DNA of 64,000 nucleotides from assembly GCA_004369045.1 (NCBI GenBank), contig ML213509.1, positions 502,858 through 566,857 on the forward strand. Direction: 5' to 3'. The translations under genes and the position numbers were made by a program. Shown here in pieces: positions 1 through 11,104 of this stretch. Every line of letters starts with the position of its first letter. The first letter of the stretch is position 1. This stretch comes from Heliocybe sulcata. Taxonomy: Eukaryota > Basidiomycota > Agaricomycetes > Gloeophyllales > Gloeophyllaceae. The notes beneath the pieces are model-generated. The model made no database searches, was not told the origin of the DNA, and was given only the letters and a program-made list of their open reading frames with translations.

Positions 1-1630
1 CTCCTCAGCATCTTTGGCCCCCTCCCATCCTTTGGCGCTCTCCCCCATCCAAGCCCCAGCCCCGTCTTATCCTTCAACAAACTCAGCCCACTCTTATCTC
101 TAGGCTTATCCGGATCCTCCACGACGTCTTTATCGACGCCGATGACGCCCCACTCAATCGCGTCCTTCTTGTGCTTGATTAGCTCCTCGTGGATGGCGTG
201 TGCGATGAGGGGAAGGGCTTCGCCGGAGAGCCCAAGCTCGGCGCAGAGGGTTTGGGCGAAGTGTTCGGGTGTGAGTGGGGAGAGGAGGTCCCATTCGATG
301 TGGTCAATGAGGTGGTACTGCCCGATCTGGACGTCGAGCTTCACGGGGCATAAAGAGATAACTGTTAATAGGGTGTTAAGCATGGGGGTGGAGGGGAGGA
401 GAGTGACTCACGCTGAGCACGACACGGCACTCAGGAATCTCCTCCACGGGCTTCTCATTATCTGCAGGCGCAAGCGCCTGTTCCTCGAGATCGATACCCA
501 GATCCATCGACGCGACGTCCCCATGGTCCTCGAGTTGCGCGCGGATCTGGTTCGAGACGGTGTCTACCCACGGGACGTGTGGGAGATCAAGGTCCGTACA
601 GAATATGCGCGCGAATGCCTCGGGCTTGATGAGGTCCTCGTGCAGGTTCCAAACAAAACAATCGCGTATGCGGTGCGTGTCTGTTTCGAACTCGACGCGA
701 ATGGGGACTAGGGATGTGCGCTTTTGGGCTTGTAATTCTAGATCGTCCTCCGCACTACGAATGCGATAGATACTCAGTTGACCGCGAACTGATAAGAGTA
801 GGAGTAGACTGACAAGTACTCATGTTTGGTAGCAGCTACGGGCTTCGCAGTAATAAATCGCGCAGGTGGGATGATTCCCAGATAGCTCTGGTCCAACTCC
901 ATCTTACCAGACGGAGCCTGCGCTGGTACGGGCGTCGACGAACCCGGCTGAAAGGTGCTCATACCTTGCATCATCCCTCTACTACCCCGGGTAGCGCGTA
1001 TCGCTGTTCTCGTCCCTCCGCTCGCAACAAAGTCAGAGTCATCACTCTCCAGCGCCCCCGCGTCTGGTATATCATCCCCTGACCCTGGATCAGCATAGTT
1101 GACCACCCCGCCCCGTCGCGTGCGCGTGGTCGTCGTTGTACCTGCTTCTCTTATGTTTTGTATGATGGGCTGCATGAGAAGGGTGGCACCCGTGCGAAGA
1201 CGAGAGGGGTATGTCGTGTGGAGAGCTTGGGTCTGAGTGGGGAGAGGCGCGGCAGAGGGGTTGGATTTCATCCCAGGAGCGGGGGGCATGGTGGATGGGA
1301 TAGTGAGAGGCTGGGGCGTATGGCTCGTTTGGCGCGCTGGAGGCTGAGACGTCGGGGCGAATGTGCTTGGCCTGAGTGCGCGAATACGAGACGGTCGTGA
1401 GCCACCCGGGACGGGAGTTTTCGGTGGCGGCGTTGTGGACGCTGTCCAATTTCGGATATTGGAGAGGTATGTGTCTAGTTTGGGACAAGGGAAATAGGAA
1501 TCAGTCTATTGCCGTGAATGAGATAGTAAATGAAATCATACTGGTCGGGTTCCCGGCATGTGCGGGTTGAGGGACTGGAGAGGCGTAGACTTGGAATTGC
1601 TGCTTGCCTTTGCCGGGCTGGTTCGACATG
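1..1630 (-). CDS. SFH1: SNF5/SMARCB1-family chromatin remodelling subunit (SFH1-like), 3' end cut by window
   Basis: This is a core subunit of a SWI/SNF- or RSC-type nucleosome remodelling complex in the nucleus. Seen: the protein starts at ATG 1630 (MSNQPGKGKQQ) and is joined through introns at about 1463-1530 and 748-816. A conserved N-terminal block reads RLRTGATLLMQPIIQ, then VNYADPGSGDD, then the pre-SNF5 segment PPARFITAKPVAATKHEY. The SNF5 domain follows, with CFVWNLHEDLIKPEAFARI in repeat 1 and VKLDVQIGQYHLIDHIEWDL opening repeat 2 after another intron near 350-410. The gene runs off the left edge after a low-complexity Gly/Lys tail. The GSGDD and PPARF blocks resemble fungal Sfh1 more than Snf5; that choice is inference. 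It is divergent from the polymerase X gene, with 457 bp between the start codons. Confidence 0.88.
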
Positions 1631-2087
1631 GCGATTGGAGTAATGACCCTGCCCTAATTCATCAGACCTAGCATTTGTCAGGCCATAACTCGACTTACAG
1701 ATTCGAGAAACTCGAGGATTCTGTGCTGCGCTTCCAAGTTTGGGCAATAGGCGAAACTCCGTCAAAATACACTCAGTTGGACAGCCGGGGCAGCCACGCT
1801 CAAGCCGTGCTAAATGGGAGCGACCTAGCTCAAGCAAGATATGGAAAGCAGATAACAACGCAGAACCTACATGAAGCAGGAGCAGTCTGCAAACTGAGCG
1901 AGTGTATCGGCGAGAGTGCAGGGAAACTGGACTTGCGCTTCGAAAGAGACGCGACGTGCACCCGGTTGACTTTGCACAGCCACCATTTTCGACTTGTCTC
2001 CGCTTAGATCAGTCTCACAACATACGCGCTGCCTGCAATTCAGCCCTAAACTTTCTGATTCTGCTCGCAGCCGGGACATATGCATAA
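1631..2087. promoter_or_regulatory. Divergent intergenic region between SFH1-like and polymerase X genes
   Basis: The 457 bp between two divergent start codons must hold both promoters. I see no clear TATA box or repeat. The short ORFs here show no recognisable protein. Confidence 0.5.
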
Positions 2088-3957
2088 ATGCTGAGGAGCA
2101 GACTCAATTTTCCGAGTCTGACGCGGTCGTCTACCTTATTTCACGCGACGCGAGCCTCCTCTTCAAGCACAACTGCCAACGCCAGGCCTTCTGCTACTAA
2201 CGAGGACATCATCGAGTTATTGCGGAAAAGTGAGTCTTCCAAATAATATCAGAATCGTGCGCTAAACAGGAAAAAATAAGACGTGGCGGACGAGGGAGCG
2301 CTCCCAGAGCCACATCCATACAAACAACTTGCCTTCATCAAAGCCATAAAAGCTATCGAGGACCTCGACTACCCTGTTGCATCTCTCAAGTCGGCGGATG
2401 CTCGAAGGACAATTATAAAGGCAAAGATTGTAAGGTCTTAATATCATTCAGATGTACTAACATCGAGCCTCTCGTTGTCCCTCAGATTGACGGCGTCGGG
2501 GATGGCATAGCGCAGCGGATAGCCACGTACTTGCACGACGGAGAGGAGAGTTCGTAAGTTTTTGTGTCTACATCCACGCCTAATATTTACCTCCTCAGAT
2601 TAGGGTCTGACGCATCAAATTCAAACGTCAGCAGCCCGCTGCAAATTACAAGCGTCAGAGACCCTTCCTTATCCTCGAGTTTTGACGGGTTGTCCTCCGA
2701 GGATGACGCCAAAAGGGCGGAAGAGGAGGCGCGGCAGAGAGTCATTGCTTCTCTCCAGGTCGTCCCTGGTATCGGGTATGTCTCCTTCACATCGCCTATC
2801 TCTACCTTCTGACGAGCTTGAATATCTTAGGAGAAAGATGGCGACAGACCTTGTAAACGAAGGTTGTCGCAACCTCGATGACCTCCAAGACCCGTATTAT
2901 AGGGACCTACTCCCTCCCACCGTCAAAATCGGCGTTGACTACTTTCGCCACATCTCGCAATATGTAACCATTGAACAAGCTGACCTTGTTTCCGCGCTAA
3001 TACGCGACATCCTCGAATCAAAGTTCGAAATCCACCCAGCCGGTGCCTAGTACGTCCCCCATCGCTTTTCTTCCCTCGCTCAATTACCTACATCAACTCC
3101 AATTTGCCAGCCGGCGCAGCCTCCCAACGTCGCCTACCCTCCCTCTTCTCTTCCTCCACCCGTACTACAACCCGCCCCTAGCCCTGCCAGCCGAGACCCC
3201 GTTCGCACCCAAATACAAGGGCAGGAGGCCCGGGCGCGTGGGCTCTCCCTTTATCAAGACAAAGTCGAGCGACACGAGGATGCATGCGAGTTTGATGTGG
3301 CGGAGGATACTGACGCCGTTGGCGAGAGAGGGTGTAGTGGTGGGTGCGATGAGTCAGAGTATAGAGAGAGCGGTGGTGGTTGTGCGCCTGCCTGGCGAGG
3401 GGGAGGGACGGGAGGAGAGGGTAAGAGGGGTGAGCGAGAGGGAGGGTGTCTTTAGGAAGGCGGAGTTGCAGTGAGTCGCAGTTCCCTTCTTTGCTATTCA
3501 ACATGAATTACAGCCTACAGTTACTGAGTATGTCTGGTTATAGTCTCGCCCCATTCAAATCCAGAATCCCGGCACTTGTCGCACTGACGGGGGATGGAGA
3601 GTTTATCAAGGACCTTCAGATCCGTGCCCGGAGCCAGCTCATGCATCTTAGTGAGTATGGGCTGTGGCGGTGGGTCTGGTCGTTCTCCCCTTCTTCTTCC
3701 TCCAATTCCACCGCTACAACTACGTCTCAACCGTCTGAGGAGATTGACTCGGACTCGATAACTGATGAACTGGACGAGGGCGTGTGGGAGTGGGTGGATG
3801 TAAAGAGGGAGGACGAATTGTTGGAGAAGCTTGGGATGGCGTGGGTTGAGCCTTCCAAGAGGAACTTTGAGTTCATTATGGGCCCGGGAAGGGGATCCAA
3901 GGGGAAAAGGTCGGGCAAGCGAAGTGGGGAGGGGAGGCGTTCGAGAAAGGTTGACTG
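2088..3957 (+). CDS. Family X DNA polymerase relative with altered catalytic residues, putative mitochondrial presequence
   Basis: The gene has seven exons and encodes about 510 residues. Seen: the start at 2088 gives an Arg/Ser-rich N-terminus (MLRSRLNFPSLTRSS...) with no acidic residue in the first ~38 positions, typical of a mitochondrial presequence. An N-terminal helix-hairpin-helix follows (LKSADARRTIIKAK, then IDGVGDGIAQRIATYL). Next is a second helix-hairpin-helix after an intron (VVPGIGRRKMATDLVNEGC). Then come the palm start (IHPAGAYRRS...LLFLHP) and the C-terminal thumb (HLAPFKSRIPALVALTGD, HLSEYGLWRW, LGMAWVEPSKRNF). This order matches Pol beta/lambda/yeast Pol4. In the family the block after Y-x-R-G holds D-x-D; here it reads T-L-P. 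The third Asp (R-x-D) reads K-A-E. The exon choice around 3050-3111 is fixed by frame and by the GAY-RR junction. The protein is therefore likely non-polymerising or strongly diverged, perhaps a structural or DNA-binding factor. Family assignment is confident; function and location are inference. Confidence 0.8.
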
Positions 3958-4298
3958 AGCTGGAGTGCTCAATTGCTCTTATTTTTGACACACTAAATAA
4001 CCTATACGTATATATATACCAGTGCCAACAGTAATATGCTGAGTGGTCGTATATGTCGGATTCCCGGCTACTGCAGCAAAGTATCGGTTTGCCAGCGTGT
4101 GGCGGCGGAGCCGCACCAATTAGGCTCACCTCTATTTGCCACCACGGCCTCTTCTAGCTGCTTTCATCTTTGCAAGGGCTCGTAGGGCTGCTGTCATTCT
4201 CTGCTGTGTATTTATTAATTGCTATATGGTCTGGAACCGTGTTGCTTAAGTGTCACCTCTCCCTCTCCTTGTAACTGGTACTTCTTCTAACTGGCAAT
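3958..4298. other. Intergenic region
   Basis: The 340 bp between the polymerase X stop and the BTB A start hold the A/T-rich 3' flank of the first gene and the promoter of the second. Nothing else is recognised. Confidence 0.4.
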
Positions 4299-5793
4299 AT
4301 GGCGACCCCACAATTCGAAGCCGAATCTGAGACGCAGCCCGCAATTGACTCTGACTCTGATACCGGTGAATCCTCTTCGAACGTACAACCACCGCGGAAA
4401 CGGGCTCGTACGGACGGGCGTGCTGCGCCTCGCGGGGTGAGGGATGAAAAGTATTACTTCGCGGACGGGAGCTGCGTCTTGCTCGTCGAAGAGACACTGT
4501 TCAACGTGAGCTATTTGCCCATCTCAATCGCCGGATGACTGTGCTGTTGGCTGAAGTGACTCGGTCAGGTCCACAAAACAATGCTGTCACGCGACTCGTC
4601 CTCCTTTGCCGCGATGTTTGATCTACCGCAGGGAGAAGGCCCTATGGAAGGCACGTCGGATGAATCTCCGATCGTCCTCTGTGGGGATAGTGTAGAGGAG
4701 TTTAGGAACTTTTTGTGGGCGATGTATGCTCTGTAAGCGTCGTGTTTCTTGGCTAGGATCTGCCAGGTGCTCCGCTGGACAGCGAAATCTGAGGAGAGTG
4801 GCGGCATTGGCAGTTCTACCATCTGTTGGCCTTCGGCTCCTCTTTAGGGATGCTATCGCCTTTCGTCTTTTAGTATCTGTATACTCATCGGCTTATAGAC
4901 CGGCGGAGCTCATGATCGTCCACACGGCCCATGCAGACCTGAGTAAGCTCATAGACATTGCTCGAGTATCCAACAAGTACTCCTTCAAGTCGCTCGAGAC
5001 GTGGGCCCTAGACGCTATCCAGGAGTATATGCATCGGCCTGAGACACCGCCTGTGCCCCTTGCTCTTCGGAATCCTCTTGAGCCACTTTACTTTGCCCCG
5101 GCCTTCAAGCCGGGCAGCGGACGTATTTCTAGTCTGCTCAGACTGGCTCATCTGTGCAACCATGCAAAGCTGTTGGGAACCATGGTCGCTCTGCTCAAGC
5201 GGCTCATGGTGGGTTCCTTGCCGTACGCATACCTCGCCATGTGCTTGGCCGATGAACTCAACATCCGCGAGCTCAGGGGCACTGCGTATCTTGAGGTCAT
5301 GCAGAAGACGGAGGTCATCGCGAGGGATCACGTCGAGATACCCATCATCACCACACCAGACGATCGCGGTGGCGAGGAGGACGAGGACAGCCCTGAGATC
5401 ACACTCGCGCCCGACGGGCGTCTGGTCGTCTCGTTCCTGCAGAAGCATCGCCTGCGGTGTGGCTACCACGGGCTCAGCCAGGCCTGGGAGCACATGCGCT
5501 TGCACCCGCCCCAGTTCGACCATACCTCCTCATGCGGGGCGACCTGGCATCAGCACGGGTGCACGCAGAGCTGGATGGAGTTCTGGAAGGAGAAATCGCG
5601 GAGCGAAGGCGTGCTCGCCCTCAGGCCGGCGGACGTGATGGGGCGGCTAAGGGCGATTGCGAAGGAGTTTGATAAATGGGGGAGTGCGACGTATATGCAC
5701 CATGATTGCAGGTTGAGTGCGAAGAGGCTCATACAGGAGAAGCTGAAGCAGGTCGAAGAGGCTTTGCCGGATTATTTCTCTGAGGAAGAATGA
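4299..5793 (+). CDS. BTB/POZ domain protein A
   Basis: The gene has three exons and encodes about 430 residues. Seen: an acidic/basic N-terminal tail with a KRAR patch leads into a BTB-like core: KYYFADGSCVLLVEETLFN, then (after an intron at about 4508-4568) VHKTMLSRDSSSFAAMFDLP, then IVLCGDSVEEFRNFLWAMYAL. A second intron at about 4734-4899 precedes the rest of the domain (LSKLIDIARVSNKYSFKSLE). The C-terminal half is alpha-helical and carries a Cys/His cluster, CGATWHQHGC, followed by QSWMEFW. BTB proteins mediate protein-protein contacts, often with cullin-3. This subgroup is common in agaricomycetes and no member's function is known to me. A paralogue with the same intron positions lies at 33831-35066. 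Confidence 0.82.
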
Positions 5794-6343
5794 AGTGTAC
5801 GTATGTGATGCGTGTCTAGTTTGATGCTTTGCGTCGCTACTACGTGGAACTTTACTTACAGCCTTTCAGGCTTGTGCGACATTTGTTACGCTGTGGGTAT
5901 TCCGGAAGTCTCGTGACATCCGGCCGCCTACGTTTTCATCTGGATTTTCGGCTTGTCAGGCACGTCGACTGATTGCCATGCGTCCCTTTATGGCATACTT
6001 CTCGCCAAATTGGGAATGAGTTCTGCGCCTTACGCTCGTTTGGTTATTCTCTTGGGTGGTTGGGCCTTCCCCGACTATCTGAATATCCTCTGTTCACGTG
6101 GAAAGCGCACTCCAGACTTGGCATTTTTCCAGCTTCACCGACGCCAGGCCTCAGATCTCAGACCTCAGGCCTCGATGGCGAGTCTCCCGCCATCAGGGTC
6201 AGCTATCTTAGGACTTCCATCTCAACACCCACTAAAGTTTGATAAATGACTGCTACCGTTGATGAACAAGTTGCATACCATATGCATGACATTCGGGCGT
6301 CGCGGGCGCTTAAGGTCGTACTCTGTAACCATCATCCCGTGTA
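5794..6343. other. Intergenic region
   Basis: These 550 bp hold the 3' flank of BTB A and the promoter of kinase-TPR A. Near 6145-6175 there is a short, locally repetitive stretch built from cctca/aggcct units. No gene is seen. Confidence 0.4.
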
Positions 6344-9312
6344 ATGTCTGGCAGTCCTCCTCTTGGTGAAAAGCTGGTGCAGCAGGTAGGTCGTCCATTA
6401 AACCCTTCCCCCCCTAAGCTTGGCTAACAACAGGCCAGATATTAAGCGCTTATGGGCACCAAGACGACGCGACAGTAGATAAACTCCTGTACACCGTCCT
6501 TTCCTCTAGGGACCACAGGAGAGCTGTGTCAGCCTTGCAAGGAAGTGATGCAGATGTTTTCTTTGAAATACTGGTGCAGGTACATTTCGTTGATTCACAC
6601 TGGTGCTTTACCTATCTCAACCCTCCGTAATCAGACTTGCAGGGATCCAAGCGGACTGGAGCGCCATGCTGCATCCAAAACTGTCGCCCTTGCACCTCTG
6701 CAGTCCGATCTCTCCCGTCTGCTTATGAGACTGGCGCTAGGATGCGGCCATGATCCACACAAGCTACTGACCAAGGGAAGCGTCGTCTTGAACTCCCGTG
6801 GTCTTACGACGGGAGGGTTTGCAGACGTATATCAAGGGACTCTGAACGGGCAACGCGTGGCCGTTAAATGTATTCGTGCTGACGAGTTCCCGGTCAGAGA
6901 TGAAATCCGATTACGAAAGGTTAGAGAGGATCTGGATACCGTGCTCGCTTAGCTCACGCTTTCCTGCTAGGCTTTAGTTCGGGAAGCTGCGACCTGGCGA
7001 CGTATTCGACACGATAACGTCCTTTCTTTTCTAGGGATTGATTGCGAAGCGTCGACATCCATGTTTTGCATTGTATCGCCTTGGGCAGAGAATGGAAGCG
7101 TTTCCAAGTTCTTGCGTAGTCAAGGTATAGGTGACCTTGACCGCCTAGTGAGTTTGGTGAACATTGCGCTAGCTCGCTATCTAACCGGATGCATCGAAGC
7201 TGCTCGAAGTAACTCTCGGTCTGGCATACTTGCACAGTCAGACCGTCGTCCATGGTGATCTGCGAGGGGTGAGGGGTACACGTCCTAGACTGCTAGGCCG
7301 TTTCTCACAATTGATATGCAGGCAAATATCCTCATCGACGACAGAGGTCACGTGCGCTTAGCCGACTACGGTTTGGCCCAAATTGCTGACCAGGCGACAT
7401 TCTCAATCGCTTCCGCAAAGCGGGAGACCTCGCTGAAATGGATAGCCCCCGAGCTCCATTTCCATGAATTGTACGGGATCGGGTGCCGCCGCACGTTTGC
7501 TACGGACGTGTATGCGTTCGGTATCGTGTGTCTCGAGGTACGATGAGCTCCCTCGGTGATGAGAAGAGCCAGTATTAAATTCATTTGGTCTAGCTATTTA
7601 CAGGAGAAGAGCCGTTTCCGGAGCTGTCTCCTGATAGCTTCCTTCTCGAGATGTGCCCTGACGGCATCACTGTCGAACGCCACGCAGTAGAAGGCCTTGT
7701 CGCACGGACGATGTCTGATTCACTCTGGGGCACGGTTTATCGCTGCTGCTCCAGTCGACCCGAAGATAGGCCCAGTGCAGCAGATCTGGTTCATTCCTTG
7801 ACAGAACTCGTTAGCGAAGGACCCTTTGCAGAGCCAGGAACGGAAGATGTGAATGGCTGGCCCGATATTATCGTTCTAGGGCCTATATCGGATGGTACAG
7901 TGGCTCGCGATGAGGTACAAGAACTGGCGCCTAATATCATGGAAACGGCAAGGGATCCTGACTTGCCGGGTGTTACTGAAGCTATCGACTTGTCTACCAT
8001 TGCTGCTGTGATAGTACCCGCCGATGGCGAGAAGGCTATTCCGGCACTCATTAAAGATCGCAGTCCTACTATTCTCCAAGGCGGCAATGATACCATTGCT
8101 ACTCCCCACGCCGATCAGACTGCATCACCCGCTAAGAAACGTTTCCGTCTTCTTCAACGCGTAGTAACAGCAGTTCGACGGAGCCGTACAGAGCAGAGCG
8201 CAAATGCAAAGAAGGATGGCCACTCAAAGCTGCCGGAAAGTCTACTGGACCGATACGACCAGACTGGACAGCAGAAAGTCTTGGACGAAGCCATCGATGC
8301 CACTCAGAAGCTCCTCCGCCTGCGACCAGCCCCTCATCCGAAACGCGCATGGACTCTCGCTGCGCTGAGCTCCTGTCTGGACAGGCAATACTTGAAGACC
8401 GGGGATCTAGAGGTGCTTGAGCAGGAGCTGACTCTCCTGCGCGAAGCGATATCGCTGTGCGAGCGGCCCAATAGCTCGCAAACTATGGACCGGGCGGTTT
8501 TGCAAGCGATTTTGGCGACCACGCTCAAGCAGCGATATGACCGTCTGGGCGAGCAGGACGACGTGGACGTCGCCCTCGCGCTGTTTGATGAAATCCTGCG
8601 GCTGCGCCCGCCCCCTCATCCCAAACGGGCCTTGGCTCTTTATCAGCTCAGCACGTGTCTGGACAGTCAATATGCCAAGGTCAAAGACCTAGACATGCTC
8701 GAGCGGTCGATCATATCAGTACGCGAAGCCATGTCCCTGGTCGAGCTCCCCGGCAATGACCAGACTCTGAAGCCGGCCGTCTTGTACGGAAGCTTGGCGA
8801 CGGCACACCGCAAGCGCTATGACCGTCTCGGACAGCAGGAAGATCTTGACATGGCGGTCACTCTCTTCGAAGAAGTGCTTGAGCTGGCCCCTGAGCGACA
8901 TCGAGCGTCGACTCTAAACGAACTTCACCGATGCCTGCGCAGTCAGTACAAGAAGTCCCGAGACCCAGGTTTGCTTGATCGGTCTATAAAACTACTGCGC
9001 GACGCTATCGTAGCGTGCCAACAGTCGGAGACTCGCCAAACCGTGGACTGCGCCCTTTTGCAAGCAAACTTGGGAAGCACGCTGATGACGAGGTATGAAC
9101 GCCTCGGCCGCCAGAAAGATCTAGACGAAGGGATCAAGCTGCTTGAGGAGGCTGCTCGCGAGCCTCCTTGGAGTGAAGGACGAAGAATTCTTCGCGATCT
9201 GCGAGATGCTCTCAAGATGCAGTACGAGAAGTCCCGGGATCCAGGAGTACGCGAGCGGCTGAGGCAGGTGGGGCTGGAACTTGTCGCTTCGCGACCTGAC
9301 ATTGCAGGGTAG
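6344..9312 (+). CDS. Protein kinase-TPR fusion protein A (TKL-like kinase)
   Basis: A multi-exon gene whose long 3' exon starts near 7600. Seen: exon 1 is 42 nt (MSGSPPLGEKLVQQ). A short conserved N-terminal region follows, containing SSRDHRRAVSALQGSDADVF. The kinase domain begins with a Gly-rich loop (LTTGGFADVYQG), then the VAVK lysine, the catalytic loop HGDLRGANIL (HRD reads HGD), DYG instead of DFG, and the APE motif (SLKWIAPEL). The C-lobe ends at RPEDRPSAADLVHSL. After a ~110-residue linker come at least four TPR-like units of about 85 residues, with recurring L-RLRPAPHPKRA and RYDRLG-Q-DLD motifs. The ATP lysine and catalytic Asp/Asn are present, so activity is plausible. HGD loops are common in agaricomycete TKL kinases. 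Substrates are unknown; the TPR array suggests a protein-binding scaffold. Copy B lies in opposite orientation at 15586-18331. Confidence 0.85.
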
Positions 9313-9582
9313 ATCTCGGTCTAGTAGTCGCCGAGACTGGGATACGAGGACTACGAAGCTATAAAGGATAATATGCTACTACTCATCATTCAGCTAGGAA
9401 TACCCGTGTTGTATCTGGTCTTACTGAATATTTATGTCAACGCTGTTTATTGTTCATTCCTACGCGAAATAGCATCAAGTAATCCTACATCTCATTGAAA
9501 CTTGCCATATCTTACAACACACAGGCTACTCTCGAGTCCATAGATTTCGAAGTCTTACAAGTCCACTCCCGCATCCCACCAC

Positions 9583-11104
9583 TCAATTCGTCGTAGCATC
9601 CGTCCACGGCGTATTCGCAATGCCGACCTGGGAGTTGGTCGTATCAAAGACCGAGTAAAACCTCTGCAAGAACGCGAATCCATCAATAAAGTCCAGCCCG
9701 CTGCCCGAGTTGCTCCCGAGGTCGCTGAGGACGAGGTAGATCTTGCCCTCCTGCCCGCCGATGCTACTGTTCAGGCTGCGCGGCCAGATCTGCGCGTTGG
9801 GCGTCAGCTCAAAGGTCGTGCCCCCGATGTTGAAGTATAGGGACTGGAGCTTGTCGAATTGGGATTCGGTGAGGCTGAGGAGGCCGGTGGACCTAACGTG
9901 GCAGGAAATCAGTATTTGAGCGAATTGAATTGAAAGGAAAGTAAGTCTTACTGATCCATGGTAGCACCGGTCGCCTTCTGGTACGCCTGGAACGCGTCCG
10001 TCGCGATCAAGAGCAACGTCGTCCCAGTGTCCACGATCCCAGGCGCGCCGCTCAACAAGCTCGTCCCCTCGCCATACGTCAGATCCTGGTCAATCCCCCA
10101 ATACTGCGAGGCCGGCGCCGTGCTCGTGATGGGCACATACGTGATATCGCCCGCGACCTTCGAGTCGTCGACGCCGCCGAACGTCATCTCGCCGTTCGCG
10201 ACGTCCGTGCCGGTGCTGGGGGAGAAGGAGATGCTGATGGACTCGGTGGCGATCGTGCCCTGCGCGTAGAGGTTGTCGGTGACGGTGGGGACCGGGGCGT
10301 TGCCGGAGACGGTGCCTTCGGTGAGGTCTACGGGACCGATACTGGGGTATGCGTGAGTAGATGCGCGCGGAATGACCGGAAGGAGGGATGGACCTACCCG
10401 AGGATGCCGTCGACGTCGCTAAAGTCTTGGGTGCTGCTAGCTACGCCTATGGACTGGTTCTGGATGACAAGGCTGGGCGCCAGAGTAACAGTGTCCGTGT
10501 CTAGCCCCACATCAGTCGAATTCAGCTTGCACAACCATAATATATGCGCATACATTCAGTGCCAGTGAAGGATCCAGTCCCGTAGCTAACAGTCTACACG
10601 AACCACATCCTGTCAACACAACTCCCTGCATATACAGAGCACATACATACCACACTCTTGCCAGTACTGTGGCTCGAGCTCGTCGGCGCGTACTTTTTCC
10701 CAGCACCAAGCCAAGTATTCGACGACCCAGTATCGATCAACAGGTTATACTGCGTCGGCGGCGTGCCCACGCCCACACTCGTCGAATACTCGACAGCTAC
10801 AACCAAGCCATCAGCGTCTCCACTTCCCATCGTACCAACTCGACCCACCGGCGTCAGTAACGTCAATACTCTTCCCAGTCCCACCAGCAGCAGCGCTCAT
10901 ATCCGACAGCGCCTGCCCATGATGCCCGTGATGGTGCCTGCGCCGCCTCCGCGCCTCATGAAAGGCAACAGGCCCGTGCGGATGCAAGCCCGCGAGGAAC
11001 TTTTGCGCGCGCGCCTGGTCGCGCGCCACAATGTCCCTCGCATGCCCGCCCTTCAGGCGCGCCGTAAACGGGAGCGAGGAGTTGATCACGACTCGCGACT
11101 GCAT
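9583..11104 (-). CDS. Aspartic protease 1 (polyporopepsin-like, A1 family)
   Basis: A pepsin-fold acid endopeptidase of about 420 residues. Seen: ATG 11104 opens a propeptide with no hydrophobic signal peptide (MQSRVVINSSLPFTARLKG, later DQARAQKFLAGLHPHG). A basic/His-rich linker, RRRRRHHHGHHG, follows. The first catalytic motif is LLIDTGSSNTWLG, the flap VSYGTGSFTGTE, and the second catalytic motif GIVDTGTTLLLIATDAF. The C-terminus includes AQIWPRSLN and GFAFLQRFYSVFDTTNSQVG. Block order and wording follow Irpex polyporopepsin closely. Introns split the His-rich linker region, the flap, the site before IGPVDLT and the site after ATGATMDQ. The tandem paralogue at 12336-13841 has the same intron plan. 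It is probably secreted or vacuolar despite the lack of a classical signal. Both catalytic Asp residues are intact. Confidence 0.92.

Noticed and set aside
142-711. 189-codon ORF on the plus strand
   Set aside because: It is the shadow of the SNF5-like gene; the minus strand gives clear SNF5 motifs in the same stretch.
5060-5638. 192-codon plus-strand ORF inside BTB protein A
   Set aside because: It is a second frame of a GC-rich coding exon; the BTB frame matches the paralogue at 33831-35066.
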